The notes beneath the pieces were generated by a model. It saw only the letters and a list, made by a program, of their open reading frames with translations. It had not been told where the DNA came from and ran no database searches. From the NCBI GenBank assembly GCA_027577595.1, contig JANBRJ010000090.1, positions 1 through 64,000 of the forward strand: a DNA stretch of 64,000 nucleotides, in the 5' to 3' direction. Positions within the stretch are counted from its first letter, which is position 1; every line of letters begins with the position of its first letter. The translations under genes and the position numbers were made by a program. The DNA is from Coemansia sp. RSA 487. Taxonomy: Eukaryota > Kickxellomycota > Kickxellomycetes > Kickxellales > Kickxellaceae. Of the stretch, positions 18,819 through 28,849 are shown piece by piece.

Positions 18819-19217
18819 ATGAGCCCTCTTCAACTTTTTAGCCGTATCAAAAAGGCCACCACCAAGAACTCTTCCTCTCGCCAGCAACCAGCATCCGCCC
18901 TTTCGCCGGATGTTGCTGCTGATGTAACTTCAAGGGATGCAGCCTTCTATGACCCAAGCGCCCAAGACATCCCTGTCATTGGTGCCCCCGGTTCTGACAT
19001 TGCTGCCGTCTTTTCCCTGACCAACCTCTACCGCACAGCAAGCTCGACTTCCATCGACTCCCAGTGCACGCTTGTTGAGCCACCCAACACCCTGTATATT
19101 ACTCAGTCCTCTGGTGGCGGTGGCGGCTACAGGCGCCATGTCCCCGTTAACGATGGAAGGCGTAGACCTCGCAGCCAGTTTACTATTGGCCCTCGTCGCG
19201 TAATTGTGTGCACCTAA
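18819..19217 (+). CDS. Small protein of unknown function
   Basis: 132 residues, not recognised. Composition is Ser/Ala/Pro-rich, with a basic N terminus (SRIKKATTKN), a middle section with DIPVIGAPGSDIAAV and a glycine run (SSGGGGGYRR) followed by a strongly basic tail (GRRRPRSQFTIGPRR). No signal peptide or membrane segment. C-ending codons and a well-defined pyrimidine-rich leader favour a genuine gene. It resembles small lineage-specific cytosolic proteins of early-diverging fungi, but I cannot name a family. It converges with the 3-hydroxyacyl-CoA dehydrogenase gene. Confidence 0.55.
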   Translation: MSPLQLFSRIKKATTKNSSSRQQPASALSPDVAADVTSRDAAFYDPSAQDIPVIGAPGSDIAAVFSLTNLYRTASSTSIDSQCTLVEPPNTLYITQSSGGGGGYRRHVPVNDGRRRPRSQFTIGPRRVIVCT

Positions 19218-19550
19218 ATACGCTGTTTGCCTACCGTAGAAACAAATACTTTATTTTGTATATTCCTCTCCCTCCTTTAACCCCCCCCCCACATTGTAGT
19301 ACCGTATTTCTTTCTCTTCCTTTTGCATATGATTATTAATCAATACATGCCACAGACAGTTATTATAAACAATGTAGTTGGAAAATAGAACATCTGATAT
19401 AATTTTTTGCATGCTCATCATGTGAGCTACGCTTTGCAGTCAAGCTTTTCAGCTGACAAGGAAAAACTTTTCATGAATGGGAACTCCATCAACATCTTAA
19501 CAGACTTGCATCAAATCCGCGATGTATCGGGGACAACGAGAGAGAGCAGA
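19218..19550. other. Convergent 3' region
   Basis: 333 bases between two convergent stop codons, with a 10-C run at 19281-19290. Probably the 3' untranslated regions of both genes. Confidence 0.5.
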
Positions 19551-20531
19551 TCACTTTGTTTGTTTGTAATTGTAGTAACCTTGTCCTGTTTTGCGTCCCA
19601 GATGCCCATCCTTGATCATCTTCTCGACATGGGACGATGGCTTGAACCTGGGGTCGCCCTGCAAACCGGGTGCATTATCGTACCAGCCCTTGGCGATATG
19701 GTACCCGACGTCGATGCCTGTCAAGTCCATCAGCTCGAAGGGGCCCATCGGATGCCCGGCGCCCAGCTTCATCGCAGTATCGACATCCTCGACAGATGCG
19801 TCACCCCGTTCCACAAGCATCCGTGCCTCGCTGTTGAACGGAACAACGAGCCGGTTGACTATAAAGCCAGGCCGATCCTTGCACACCACAGGCACCTTGC
19901 CCACATCGTACACCCACGCCTTGAGCAAATCCACCAACGCAGCATCGTATCCGTCGTCCATGTACGCGACCTCGACCAGCTTCATCAGCGGCACGGGGTT
20001 AAAGAAATGCAGCGCTACGGTACGTCGCTTGCGTGGCAGAAGAGCCGCTACGTCACTCACGAGAAGAGAGCTTGTGTTTGTGGCAAAGACGCAATGCATG
20101 TGGGCCACTTTGTCCAGCTCGGCAAACAAAGCTTGCTTGATCGCCAGGGACTCGACAATGGCCTCGATGATAAGGTCAGCCTGTTTGGCTGCTTTCCTTT
20201 TGTCGGTGGTCCAAGTGATGCGGCTCATCGTGGCTTCCACCCATGTGGCAGCATTTCCAGCAGCTTGCTTCTTTGCTAGACGCTCAAGGGACTTGCGGAT
20301 CGCCTGGATCCCGTGGTCAATGTCGCTTTGCTGCATGTCCCACAGAGTCACCTTGTATCCAGCGGCTGCTACTACCTGTGCAATCCCGCCGCCCATTACG
20401 CCGGCACCGTACACGGAAACGCACTTGATGTGGTCCTTTGGGTTGACGCTCAGCGTGTGCTCCTTGTTCAGGAAGTGGCCCAGGAGCTGTTTTTGCCGAC
20501 GAAGTGCTGTTTCTTTTGAACCGGATGCCAT
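19551..20531 (-). CDS. HADH: 3-hydroxyacyl-CoA dehydrogenase (single-domain HADH type)
   Basis: 326 residues. The Rossmann NAD-binding motif YGAGVMGGGIAQVVAAAG lies near residue 40, followed by DLIIEAIVESLAIKQALF, FATNTSSL, the catalytic histidine region ALHFFNPVPLMKLVEV and the C-terminal dimerisation domain (DRPGFIVNR, GHPMGPFELMDLTGIDV). It oxidises L-3-hydroxyacyl-CoA in beta-oxidation; close relatives act as 3-hydroxybutyryl-CoA dehydrogenase. No clear mitochondrial presequence or SKL-type peroxisomal signal is visible (tail NYKQTK), so location is open. It may cooperate with the peroxisomal ATP carrier gene 6 kb upstream, but the two are not adjacent. Confidence 0.93.
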   Translation of the reverse strand: MASGSKETALRRQKQLLGHFLNKEHTLSVNPKDHIKCVSVYGAGVMGGGIAQVVAAAGYKVTLWDMQQSDIDHGIQAIRKSLERLAKKQAAGNAATWVEATMSRITWTTDKRKAAKQADLIIEAIVESLAIKQALFAELDKVAHMHCVFATNTSSLLVSDVAALLPRKRRTVALHFFNPVPLMKLVEVAYMDDGYDAALVDLLKAWVYDVGKVPVVCKDRPGFIVNRLVVPFNSEARMLVERGDASVEDVDTAMKLGAGHPMGPFELMDLTGIDVGYHIAKGWYDNAPGLQGDPRFKPSSHVEKMIKDGHLGRKTGQGYYNYKQTK

Positions 20532-21055
20532 TATTTTTGTAACCTTTTCAGTAAAAACAAATAGCGGAGCATATGGAAATGTTGTAGAATAGAGAGAAGG
20601 GGAGGAACAGTTGCTACGTTTCCTTGAGCTTGCTTCTAACGAGTAAAACGGAACACCGAGTCTCTTTCATTGCCTTTGGTCAGAATTAGCATGTGATTTT
20701 GTACTGGGCAGAAGCCATCTCCGAAGCAAAAGAAACCAATGTTCAATGACTTTCTAGCTTTGGTCACAGGCCTCTCCGTTTTATCGAGCGTTTCGCTTTG
20801 CAAACGATGTGGGATAAAAAAAACGTACGATATTTCTTTCCAGTCTTTTATCTCTGGGGGAGGGACCCTTTGGATTCTTTATCTATAGCTGAAATGTGGG
20901 CTGATTTATTCGTGATCCTGATGACGTCTGACTTTTCAGCATAAAACCTCCTGGGCTAAGAGTCTGGAGGAAAAAAAAAAGCTGGAAGCAATCAATTGTT
21001 TCTTTTCCTCTTCTCTTGATTTATTTATTATATCCACAACAACAGCGACAACACA
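20532..21055. other. Divergent promoter, HADH and HEM13
   Basis: 524 bases shared by two genes transcribed apart. No TATA element as clear as that of PAH; A/T tracts and pyrimidine-rich DNA precede HEM13. Confidence 0.5.
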
Positions 21056-22426
21056 ATGCTATCACGAATTCATCGGGCGGCAAATCCAAGGGTGGTTCGG
21101 TTGCTGAATTCAAATACAGCAACATCCTTGCGTTCCAGAGGGATTTTCACTGGAAGAGGAGGAGACAAGAACGAGGCCAAAGGAAGCGGCTTTCTGAAAA
21201 AAGGAGCGATGCTATTTATGCAAGCAACAGCCACATGGTATATCTACGGTCTCTGCGTAGACTCGGCAAAAGGGCTCCTGTTCCACGATGGTTCGTCCAA
21301 AGAACACGAAGGAAAAGGGATCAAGGACCGCGGCATGCTAGGTGCCGAGATCGCCAACCTCAAGGCACCCGGACCGATCCCATACGGCGACTACGAAAGC
21401 GAAGTCGACAAACCCACTTACTACAAGGACCATAAGCAGCCTATGCACTTGCGGATGGAGGCGTTTGTTCTGGACCTCCAAGACCGACTGGTGACAGCAC
21501 TCGAGTCACTCGACCCGTCGTCAAAGTTTGTGCGCGACCGGTGGGACCGCGACGACGGCAAGGGGTACGGGATCTCGTGCGTGATGCAAGATGGCTCTGT
21601 GTTCGAAAAAGCCGGAGTCAACGTTAGTGTGATCCACGGGACACTGACCCAAGGGCAGCTCAAGTCTATGCGCGACCGCAATCCACAGACCGCATCCAAG
21701 CTCAGCGCTTCCGAGGAATACGACTTCCGTGTAGCTGGCATTTCGGTAGTCGTGCATCCGCGCAACCCACATGCACCGACCGCGCATAAGAACTACCGGC
21801 GCTTCGAGGTGTACCGAAAGAACGCAGACCCTCTTAAAGACTCGCCAGTGCTTGCGTGGTTCGGTGGGGGTGCCGATCTGACACCTGCGTACCTGTACGA
21901 CGACGACGTACGTCACTTCCACGGCACCCTGAAGCGGGCGTGCGATGTCCACGATCCCGCGTACTATCCGCGGTTCAAGGAGTGGTGCGACCGGTACTTT
22001 ACAAACAAGCATAGAAACGAGACACGCGGCGTCGGCGGCATCTTCTTCGACGATCTCGAGGACAAAGCGCCAGAGGCATTGTTCCGCTTCGTGTACGATG
22101 CAGGCAACGCCTTTATCAAGGCGTACGTGCCGCTGGTTGCGCGTCGCATGCGTACGCCGTACACGCAGGAGCAGCGCAACTGGCAGCTCATCAGACGCGG
22201 CCACTACGCAGAGTTCAACCTCGTCTATGACCGCGGCACCAAGTTTGGCCTGATGACGCCGGGCGCCCGCATCGAGTCCATCCTCATGTCGCTTCCGCTG
22301 ACCGCGCGCTGGGAGTACATGAACATGCCGGTGCCTGGGTCCCCCGAGGACAGGCTCCTGCAGTGCGTGCGCACGACCCACGACTGGACCGCACAGACAG
22401 CACCAGCACCATCGCCGGCAGAATAG
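21056..22426 (+). CDS. HEM13: Coproporphyrinogen III oxidase with mitochondrial presequence
   Basis: 456 residues, longer than the cytosolic yeast enzyme (328) by an N-terminal extension. The extension begins MLSRIHRAANPRVVRLLN, an amphipathic arginine-rich presequence, and contains a hydrophobic stretch (KKGAMLFMQATATWYIYGL, about residues 50-68). The catalytic domain carries ISCVMQDGSVFEKAGVN, WFGGGADLTPAYLYDDD and FNLVYDRGTKFGL. It decarboxylates coproporphyrinogen III to protoporphyrinogen IX using O2. The layout resembles the intermembrane-space form of animals rather than the cytosolic yeast form. The stop lies 95 bases from that of cyclophilin-40, converging. Confidence 0.95.
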   Translation: MLSRIHRAANPRVVRLLNSNTATSLRSRGIFTGRGGDKNEAKGSGFLKKGAMLFMQATATWYIYGLCVDSAKGLLFHDGSSKEHEGKGIKDRGMLGAEIANLKAPGPIPYGDYESEVDKPTYYKDHKQPMHLRMEAFVLDLQDRLVTALESLDPSSKFVRDRWDRDDGKGYGISCVMQDGSVFEKAGVNVSVIHGTLTQGQLKSMRDRNPQTASKLSASEEYDFRVAGISVVVHPRNPHAPTAHKNYRRFEVYRKNADPLKDSPVLAWFGGGADLTPAYLYDDDVRHFHGTLKRACDVHDPAYYPRFKEWCDRYFTNKHRNETRGVGGIFFDDLEDKAPEALFRFVYDAGNAFIKAYVPLVARRMRTPYTQEQRNWQLIRRGHYAEFNLVYDRGTKFGLMTPGARIESILMSLPLTARWEYMNMPVPGSPEDRLLQCVRTTHDWTAQTAPAPSPAE

Positions 22427-22521
22427 CAGGAGCTTTCATGTTCTCTTTGTGGTTGGTTTATTCATCTCCAAATGCTATCAAAAGAATAAAAACATAAAGA
22501 AAGTGTTCTGCTGCCTAGGCT

Positions 22522-23646
22522 TCACGAGAATAGCTTGGCGTACATCTGCTTCTCCTTCTGTCCGCGCTCCTTGATGGCCCTCTCGGCCTGTGCGATCTCG
22601 TTCGTGATGGCCTTGTCCTGGGGATCGAGCTCCCTGGCGCGGCTGAGGTCCTCGACCGCCTTCTCGTATAGCCTGAGCTGGCGGTTCGCCGAGCCGCGGC
22701 GGTAGTACGCCTTGGTGCGGTCCTTGTCGCTGAGCTCGGGGGTCTCCAGCACAACCGAGCAGTCGTGCACCGCATCCTCAAACCTGCCCAGCTTGAGGTA
22801 GCACATGGCGCGGTTCAGCGCAATGGGTGTCTTCAGGCCGATGAACTGCGGGCGCAGCTCGTCCTTTGGGTCGTTGTCCGCGTCAAACACCATGATTTCG
22901 CGCAAGTAGCGCAGTGCCTTGGAGTATTTGGCCGCCGCGTCCTCCAGCTTGCCTTCCTTGAAGTCGCTGTTTCCGGCCGCCTTCATTTTTTGCCCGATGT
23001 CAAGCAGCGTCTCGGGAGGGATCTCGGCTGCGTCCCCGGGCACATCGTAGTCCTCGGGGTCCTCGGGGATTCCGTCCGCAGGCGTGCACCCGTCGTCGGC
23101 GCCAGGAGCCAGCTCGCCACAGTCATCGATGGCCACTGGTTTGGTGGGCTTGTCGCCGCTATCGGTTTGCGTGGCCTCGATTGCACGCACCACGTGCTTG
23201 CCCTTCAGAACCTGCCCAAACACAACGTGCTTGTTGTCTAGATGGGGCGTGTCCACGGTCGTGATGAAGAACTGCGATCCGTTAGTGTTGGGGCCCGCGT
23301 TAGCCATGCTAAGCAGGAACGGCTTATCGTGTTTGTACGGGAACGCTTCGTCCTCGAACTTTTCGCCATAGATGCTTTCACCGCCGGTTCCGTTGCCTGC
23401 AGTGAAGTCGCCACCCTGAATCATGAACTGCTTGATCACCCGGTGGAACTTGCTTCCCTTGTAGCTCAACGGGTGGCCCAGCTTGCCGGTGCCCTTTTCG
23501 CCCGTGCACAGCGCGCGGAAGTTCTCGGCTGTCTTAGGTACCTTGTCCTTGTACAGCTCCATCACTACACGTCCAGCTGCACGTCCTCCCAAGCTGATGT
23601 CGAAGAACACGCGAGGGTTCTCGCTGTTTTGCATGTGGACAACCAT
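22522..23646 (-). CDS. CPR6: Cyclophilin-40 (PPIase plus TPR), Hsp90 co-chaperone
   Basis: 374 residues. An N-terminal cyclophilin domain (about 10-180) has the catalytic [15 protein letters not shown] and NGSQFFITT motifs; at the cyclosporin-contact tryptophan position it has histidine ([14 protein letters not shown]), as is usual for Cyp40. A linker leads to a TPR domain (about 220-365) with [14 protein letters not shown]-like and [12 protein letters not shown] motifs that bind the MEEVD tail of Hsp90. It isomerises prolyl bonds and assists client maturation. Start at [10 protein letters not shown] (23646); a second ATG four codons on is possible. Upstream in-frame residues lack an ATG. Confidence 0.95.
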   Translation of the reverse strand: MVVHMQNSENPRVFFDISLGGRAAGRVVMELYKDKVPKTAENFRALCTGEKGTGKLGHPLSYKGSKFHRVIKQFMIQGGDFTAGNGTGGESIYGEKFEDEAFPYKHDKPFLLSMANAGPNTNGSQFFITTVDTPHLDNKHVVFGQVLKGKHVVRAIEATQTDSGDKPTKPVAIDDCGELAPGADDGCTPADGIPEDPEDYDVPGDAAEIPPETLLDIGQKMKAAGNSDFKEGKLEDAAAKYSKALRYLREIMVFDADNDPKDELRPQFIGLKTPIALNRAMCYLKLGRFEDAVHDCSVVLETPELSDKDRTKAYYRRGSANRQLRLYEKAVEDLSRARELDPQDKAITNEIAQAERAIKERGQKEKQMYAKLFS

Positions 23647-24141
23647 CTCTGAGTATTTAAAAAAAAAAGTAAGCGTATTTGATCTTTGAAGCAATAAAAA
23701 GAGCAATAAAAAAATCAACAAAAGAACAGAAGAAAAAAACAGATGAAAAAATCGAATGCAGGGAGAAAGGGGAGTGCAGCAATTTAAATACTTGTGTCAG
23801 CGCAAGATCTGCGACGTGTATGCAAATGGAATCATATAGAACACATGCTGGAATCGGATAGAATGCCGTTGTGACACTGAATTGGGTATCCAATCTCTCC
23901 ATGTACAAGAGCTTCCTTTTTGCAACGTCACTGGTGTTTTTTTTTTAAAAAAAAAACCTCTTTAAAGAACGCATATCTAAATTTGCCACCACTAAAATAG
24001 CCCAGCTCTTTCTGATCTTGTCACAGACGGACGGGAGGCAACTGATTATTTCTTTATCTTCATAGTACATGCTGTATTTTGCAAAAAGGAAAAAAGCGCT
24101 TGCAACACGATGGCCCTTCCAATCCACCCTAAGTCATATCG
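23647..24141. other. Intergenic, cyclophilin-40 promoter and LYR 3' end
   Basis: 495 bases, A/T-rich with poly-A runs. No gene recognised. Confidence 0.5.
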
Positions 24142-25233
24142 TTATTGATGCTCTGCGACAAAAGCTTCAGTCTGCTGGTACTCCTCGCCACCCTCTTTCA
24201 GCTGCCGCAAAATGTCGCTGTTCTGCACATCCTCACCCGGAGAAATCGTCAATGTCTTGATCTTGTGCCGCAAGAACTCGCGATGGTTCCTTGCATAAAT
24301 CCAGTAGCCCGTGTCCTCGATGCCCAGACGGCGCTCAAACTCTTCCTCCAACTTCAGATCCTCGATCATATGGAAGAAAAACTCGTGCTTGAGCAAGCGC
24401 TTCGTCACCACACGGTACTCTGAGGCGATTCGGGCGCCCAGCCAGTATGGCGGCTTGCGCGCATTGATTCGGAGAAACTCGTAGCCTATGGATGAGCGTA
24501 CATGTTGCACGATGGGCGGGTCCTGGCGGTTTCGAATCTTGGGCGGAATCCATGCCGGGTTGCCAATGACTCCTGGAACATAGTTAGCCCCGTACAGGAC
24601 AGATGGCTCGTACGCATACGCATCGCCAAGGAGCCCCGATTGCGCAACTAACGTATTCCCCCCGTTGACAGCACTAGCTAGAGCGTCAATTTCTTTTGCC
24701 AGTCTTTTTTCTCGGAACGCCCGCTGTTTTGCCTTTCGGCGCGCCACTGCACGCTCCTCTTCCTTGATCTGATCAAGCACATGGCTGGGCACGCGGAAGG
24801 CGCGCACGTCGAGTGGGATCCAGTACGCGCGGTGCGGCTGGTGGATGCGTGCCGCGCGGGGCCGGACATCGCGGACTAGAGCACACGGTTTGGTCGGGTG
24901 CGCGTACCGCGCGATCTCCTTTGCCACGTCCTTTAGCCAGCCCCTACGTCCATACGCCAAATCATTAACCAGCTGCGCCTGTTCCCCAATCCCCTGTGTA
25001 GCTGCATCCATTACCAGGGACGCCCACGTTGCGTCGCTCAGCTGTTGCTCGACTGTCTTGGGCGCCGTCTGCCGCTTGTTATAGTGAAACCGTTCTCGTA
25101 TCCATGACCACAGGTACGTTTGCTCCACTGGGTCTTCAAAGCTCTTTGTTTGTTTGAGTAGGCCTTTGTATGTACGTAGTATCTTTCGCTTGTGCTGTGG
25201 GGTACGGAAGAACGGAAGCTTTGGTCGGAACAT
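24142..25233 (-). CDS. LYR-motif (Cup1-like) putative mitochondrial protein
   Basis: 363 residues. The N-terminal 80 residues look like a Complex1-LYR helical domain of the Cup1-like/LYRM2 type (KRKILRTYKGLLKQTKSF, YLWSWIRERFHYNK), in which the LYR tripeptide appears as LRTYK. The rest is basic and tryptophan/tyrosine-rich, with PAWIPPKIRNRQDPP and KPPYWLGARIASEYR. Fungal relatives are mitochondrial and probably act in respiratory or iron-sulfur biogenesis; function is not established here. Start MFRPKLPFF (25233) is the first ATG. It is divergent from DRS1 with 338 bases between starts. Confidence 0.72.
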   Translation of the reverse strand: MFRPKLPFFRTPQHKRKILRTYKGLLKQTKSFEDPVEQTYLWSWIRERFHYNKRQTAPKTVEQQLSDATWASLVMDAATQGIGEQAQLVNDLAYGRRGWLKDVAKEIARYAHPTKPCALVRDVRPRAARIHQPHRAYWIPLDVRAFRVPSHVLDQIKEEERAVARRKAKQRAFREKRLAKEIDALASAVNGGNTLVAQSGLLGDAYAYEPSVLYGANYVPGVIGNPAWIPPKIRNRQDPPIVQHVRSSIGYEFLRINARKPPYWLGARIASEYRVVTKRLLKHEFFFHMIEDLKLEEEFERRLGIEDTGYWIYARNHREFLRHKIKTLTISPGEDVQNSDILRQLKEGGEEYQQTEAFVAEHQ

Positions 25234-25571
25234 GCAACAAATTCGTTTTTGGCAATGCTCTTTTTTATTATTAGAAATACAAAAGTTCACTCTGTTAATG
25301 AGAAAGATGCAATTTCAATTGCATTACAACATTTCTAAAGCATTTATATTTATATCTAGGGATGTTGCTGATCAAGCTTTCACGATCAAGCAGATCAATT
25401 ACCACCGATTTTTTTTTCGCTTTGCACAAAATAAAAAATACTAAAGGAACTTTTTACTTAAGCTCTTGTCTTTTTTTACTTTTTCTCGTTTTTTTTTTAC
25501 CTCATATTGTTACAAACATCTCATATTTTCAACATTATCTTGAACTAAAAGTAGCATACACAGAATAAACA
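25234..25571. other. Divergent promoter, LYR protein and DRS1
   Basis: 338 AT-rich bases with poly-T tracts; shared upstream region of the two flanking genes. Confidence 0.5.
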
Positions 25572-27638
25572 ATGGTGATAGCAGCAGATGACGATTTTAT
25601 CATGACTATCGGCGACAACGATGATGTCCCTGACTTGGAGGAAGTTGATCGGATGGAGGAAGAGTCCGACACTGATACAAAACCTCAGCAGTCGAAACAG
25701 AAAAAACGCAAAGCCAACAAGAATGCAAACAAAGGCGATTCAAACCAAAACAAAAGAACTAAAGGGGACGATGACGGCGAGGATGTAATGGCAAAGAACT
25801 TTATGATCGATCTTGAGGCCGACGGGTTTGACTCTGTGCAACATACATTAGATTTCACGCTGGCCAGAGCTTCGCTAAAGAAGAAGAGCGGCTCGGGTAT
25901 GCATTCGTCGTTGGATGAGAAGATTGCCGCCGTTAGGCGCTCGGCAAAGAAAATGGAGAAGAGCAAAACGTCCAAAGAGGATGACAGCGGGTCGGAGATG
26001 GACGATGACAACGATACGACAGAGGACGACATGTCTGAGCCCGAGGAGAACCCTACTACAGCTGAGGTGGAGAGCGATGCTGAAGAGGAATCAGAGGAGT
26101 CGGATTCGGAATCAGACAACGAATCAGAAGACGGGTCCGAATCAGAGGATAGTGACAGCTCTGAGTCCGAGGTAGATGAGCAAGAAGAGGCCCGCAAGCG
26201 CGCATACTTTGCATCGGATGACGAGGTGGCCGACGATGAGCTTCTGCCGGATTCGTTCACCGTAATGAACCTCTCGCGGCCAATAATGAAGGGACTCACA
26301 AAGCTCGGGTTCGTGCAGCCTACGCCGATCCAAGCAAAGACGATTCCTATCGGGCTTCTGGGTAAAGATGTGTGCGGCGGCGCGCAAACAGGATCCGGTA
26401 AGACTGCCGCCTTCCTTGTGCCCATTCTCGAGCGGCTCCTGTACCGCCCCAAAAACGTATCCGTCACGCGGGTCACCATTCTCTGCCCGACGCGCGAGCT
26501 AGCTATCCAGTGCCACAGTGTCGGCACCAAGCTTGCGGCTTTCACCGATATCTCCATGTGTCTTTGCATCGGTGGGCTGTCGCTCAAGTCGCAGGAAGCC
26601 GAGCTGCGCCAGAACCCCGATGTCGTAATCGCTACGCCCGGCCGCCTGATCGACCATCTGCGCAACAGCCAGGCGTTCAAGATCGACAAGATCGAGATCC
26701 TCGTGATGGACGAGGCCGACCGCATGCTCGACGACGGATTTGAGGATGAGCTGACCGAGATCATAAGGTCGTGTCCGAAAAAACGCCAAACTATGCTGTT
26801 CTCCGCAACAATGACCGACAACGTCGACAAACTCGTGCGCCTTTCCCTGCACAAGCCCGTCAGGATACAGATCGACCCGCCCAAATCGGCCGTTAAGGGA
26901 CTGACACAAGAGTTTGTGCGCGTGCGCACAAACAAGGACGAAGATCGCACCGCCCTGCTCGTGGCGCTGTGCAAGCGCAGCATCAAGAACAAGTGCATCA
27001 TCTTTTTCCGGTCCAAGATGGCTGCACACCAAATGAAGATCATTTTTGGCCTGCTGGGATTGCGTGCCGCTGAGATCCACGGCAACTTGTCGCAAGAGGC
27101 ACGGCTGCAGTCATTGGAGCAGTTCCGTGATGCGCACGTCGACTACTTGATGGCAACAGATCTGGCGGCCCGCGGACTGGACGTCAAGGGCATCGATACC
27201 GTCATCAACTACACGATGCCCACGCAGTTTGCTCAGTACTTGCACAGAGTTGGGCGCACTGCGCGTGCCGGCCGCAGTGGCCGCGCTATCACCCTGGTTG
27301 GCGAATCGGACCGTAAGCTGCTCAAGATGGCGGTCAAGAACTCACCAAAGGACAGGATCAAGCAGCGCGTTGTGCCTCTCGATACGCTCAACAAGTACCG
27401 CGCCAAAGTCGATAGCCTGGCTGACCAGGTCAAGGAGATCATGGACCAAATGCGCGAGGAGCGGGTTATGAAAGATGCAGAAATGCAAATTGCCAAGGCT
27501 TCCAATATGTTGGAGCACAAGCACGAGATCATCAACCGTCCCCGTCGCACATGGTTCCAAACCACAAAGGAACGCCAAAGGTCCAAGGATACCAGCGGAA
27601 AAGAATATGCTGGAGTATCATCCAGGGACAGAAGGTAG
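25572..27638 (+). CDS. DRS1: DEAD-box RNA helicase Drs1/DDX27
   Basis: 688 residues. A 220-residue acidic/basic N-terminal region (Asp/Glu/Ser tracts and KKRKANKN) is followed by the helicase core with Q motif (GFVQPTPIQAKTIP), motif I AQTGSGKT, Ia PTRELA, Ib TPGR, II DEAD, III SAT, IV IIFFRSK, V ARGLDVKGID and VI HRVGRTARAGRSG. The C-terminal tail is basic and helical. Drs1 is required for 60S pre-ribosome processing in the nucleolus. Length and N-terminal acidic tail fit the family. The strong third-codon GC bias creates long antisense open frames, which are not genes. Confidence 0.95.
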   Translation: MVIAADDDFIMTIGDNDDVPDLEEVDRMEEESDTDTKPQQSKQKKRKANKNANKGDSNQNKRTKGDDDGEDVMAKNFMIDLEADGFDSVQHTLDFTLARASLKKKSGSGMHSSLDEKIAAVRRSAKKMEKSKTSKEDDSGSEMDDDNDTTEDDMSEPEENPTTAEVESDAEEESEESDSESDNESEDGSESEDSDSSESEVDEQEEARKRAYFASDDEVADDELLPDSFTVMNLSRPIMKGLTKLGFVQPTPIQAKTIPIGLLGKDVCGGAQTGSGKTAAFLVPILERLLYRPKNVSVTRVTILCPTRELAIQCHSVGTKLAAFTDISMCLCIGGLSLKSQEAELRQNPDVVIATPGRLIDHLRNSQAFKIDKIEILVMDEADRMLDDGFEDELTEIIRSCPKKRQTMLFSATMTDNVDKLVRLSLHKPVRIQIDPPKSAVKGLTQEFVRVRTNKDEDRTALLVALCKRSIKNKCIIFFRSKMAAHQMKIIFGLLGLRAAEIHGNLSQEARLQSLEQFRDAHVDYLMATDLAARGLDVKGIDTVINYTMPTQFAQYLHRVGRTARAGRSGRAITLVGESDRKLLKMAVKNSPKDRIKQRVVPLDTLNKYRAKVDSLADQVKEIMDQMREERVMKDAEMQIAKASNMLEHKHEIINRPRRTWFQTTKERQRSKDTSGKEYAGVSSRDRR

Positions 27639-27740
27639 GACATGTAGCTTCAATTTCTCTTTGCTGTTTTTTCAATACATCTTGGGTTTTAGTTTAAACT
27701 TGCACAATATACCCTTTTTAAAAAAAGCAACGTAGTTTAT

Positions 27741-28106
27741 TTATGCCTTGCTAACGCCCTGAATGTCCATCTGAAGCTTAAAAATCTCGATGCTTTTAGC
27801 CTCCTGATCCTTGCCCAGCAGCTCGATCCTCTTTTCAACGCGGCCCATTTCGCTGCGGATAAACTCGATACGCTTCTCAACATTGGCCGTGGCTTCCGGC
27901 TTATCCTGCAGCACTAGAACGGGCCCGATCATTTTGTACACTCGCGCATCGTCTTTGAGGATCTTGAATTCCTTGTCCACCAGCTCGTTCTCTTGCAGCT
28001 GCGACTCTAGCTTCTGTCTGCTCTCGACTAACGTCGTATGCTCTCTCTGGAGTTTTTGGAACGCCATCGTTTCGAGCTCCAGTTTTTCGCGCTGTTGCTG
28101 GGACAT
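27741..28106 (-). CDS. YKE2: Prefoldin subunit 6
   Basis: 121 residues, two long coiled-coil helices separated by a short beta hairpin typical of beta-type prefoldin subunits: helix 1 SQQQREKLELETMAFQKLQ, hairpin DARVYKMIGPVLVLQD, helix 2 RIEFIRSEMGRVEKRIELLG. Prefoldin delivers nascent actin and tubulin to CCT. The KMIGPVLV motif is diagnostic for subunit 6. Start at MSQQQREKLE (28106); in-frame residues upstream lack an ATG. It converges with DRS1 (102 bases between stops). Confidence 0.94.
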   Translation of the reverse strand: MSQQQREKLELETMAFQKLQREHTTLVESRQKLESQLQENELVDKEFKILKDDARVYKMIGPVLVLQDKPEATANVEKRIEFIRSEMGRVEKRIELLGKDQEAKSIEIFKLQMDIQGVSKA

Positions 28107-28849
28107 TTTGTTTCCTTCTTTTGACGTTGAAAAGGTGGGAAAAGAAAGCAAGTGTTGTTTAAAATGGAGTTGCTTTGTTTCAAGAAAAAAAATAAAGAAA
28201 AATTCATTTTTCTTCTCAATCAATGTTTATCAGTTTTACCCACATCAGTTGATGGGTACAAACCACGTGGATTGAGCATGATCTATTGATACCTTGTATT
28301 CCTAAATGTGATCTGTCAATTAGAAACAGTGGATCGGATTGCACATGTGGTGGACCAGAGACTTGCAACTACCTGTCTTTTTCCGACATCCAATACCGAC
28401 AAGCGTTTTTGTTTGGCATATGCAAAGGGGCCATTCCAAGAAATAGAAACAAGTTTGTGGGCTTTCTACGAAAGCATGTCATGATTTTTTTACGAGGAAA
28501 TTAGATCGGTTAGACCAAAGATGCAGTTTATCTTGATACATAGCCCCCTTCTTGTTATTAACAGAAAACATGTCAGTTTTCCAGACATGTTTGTGTAGAA
28601 AAAAAAACTGAATCCTATTTGCTTTTCCTTCCGAGTAATTGCATCCGGATTGTGTGCGTCCCATGTCAGAGCACTGAAGCACAGGCTTGAAAAATCGGCA
28701 TTACTCTTTTTTTCAGCTGGAGCTTACACTTGCATTAAATGACATAAAACGGCAATAGTTGTTGGTAGGGATTTATTTTTTATTTATTCCTTTTCTATCA
28801 CATTTTCCTTTTTTTTTAGCAACGAATATTATAGATACCACCTATCAAG
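28107..28849. other. Intergenic upstream of prefoldin 6
   Basis: 743 AT-rich bases. No open frame with conserved residues. The right end, a T-rich run then a short A-rich stretch, precedes the small reading frame at 28850. Confidence 0.4.

Noticed and set aside
25685-27085. 466-codon antisense frame in DRS1
   Set aside because: Mirror of the acidic and helicase coding sequence; Ser/Arg low complexity and no domain.
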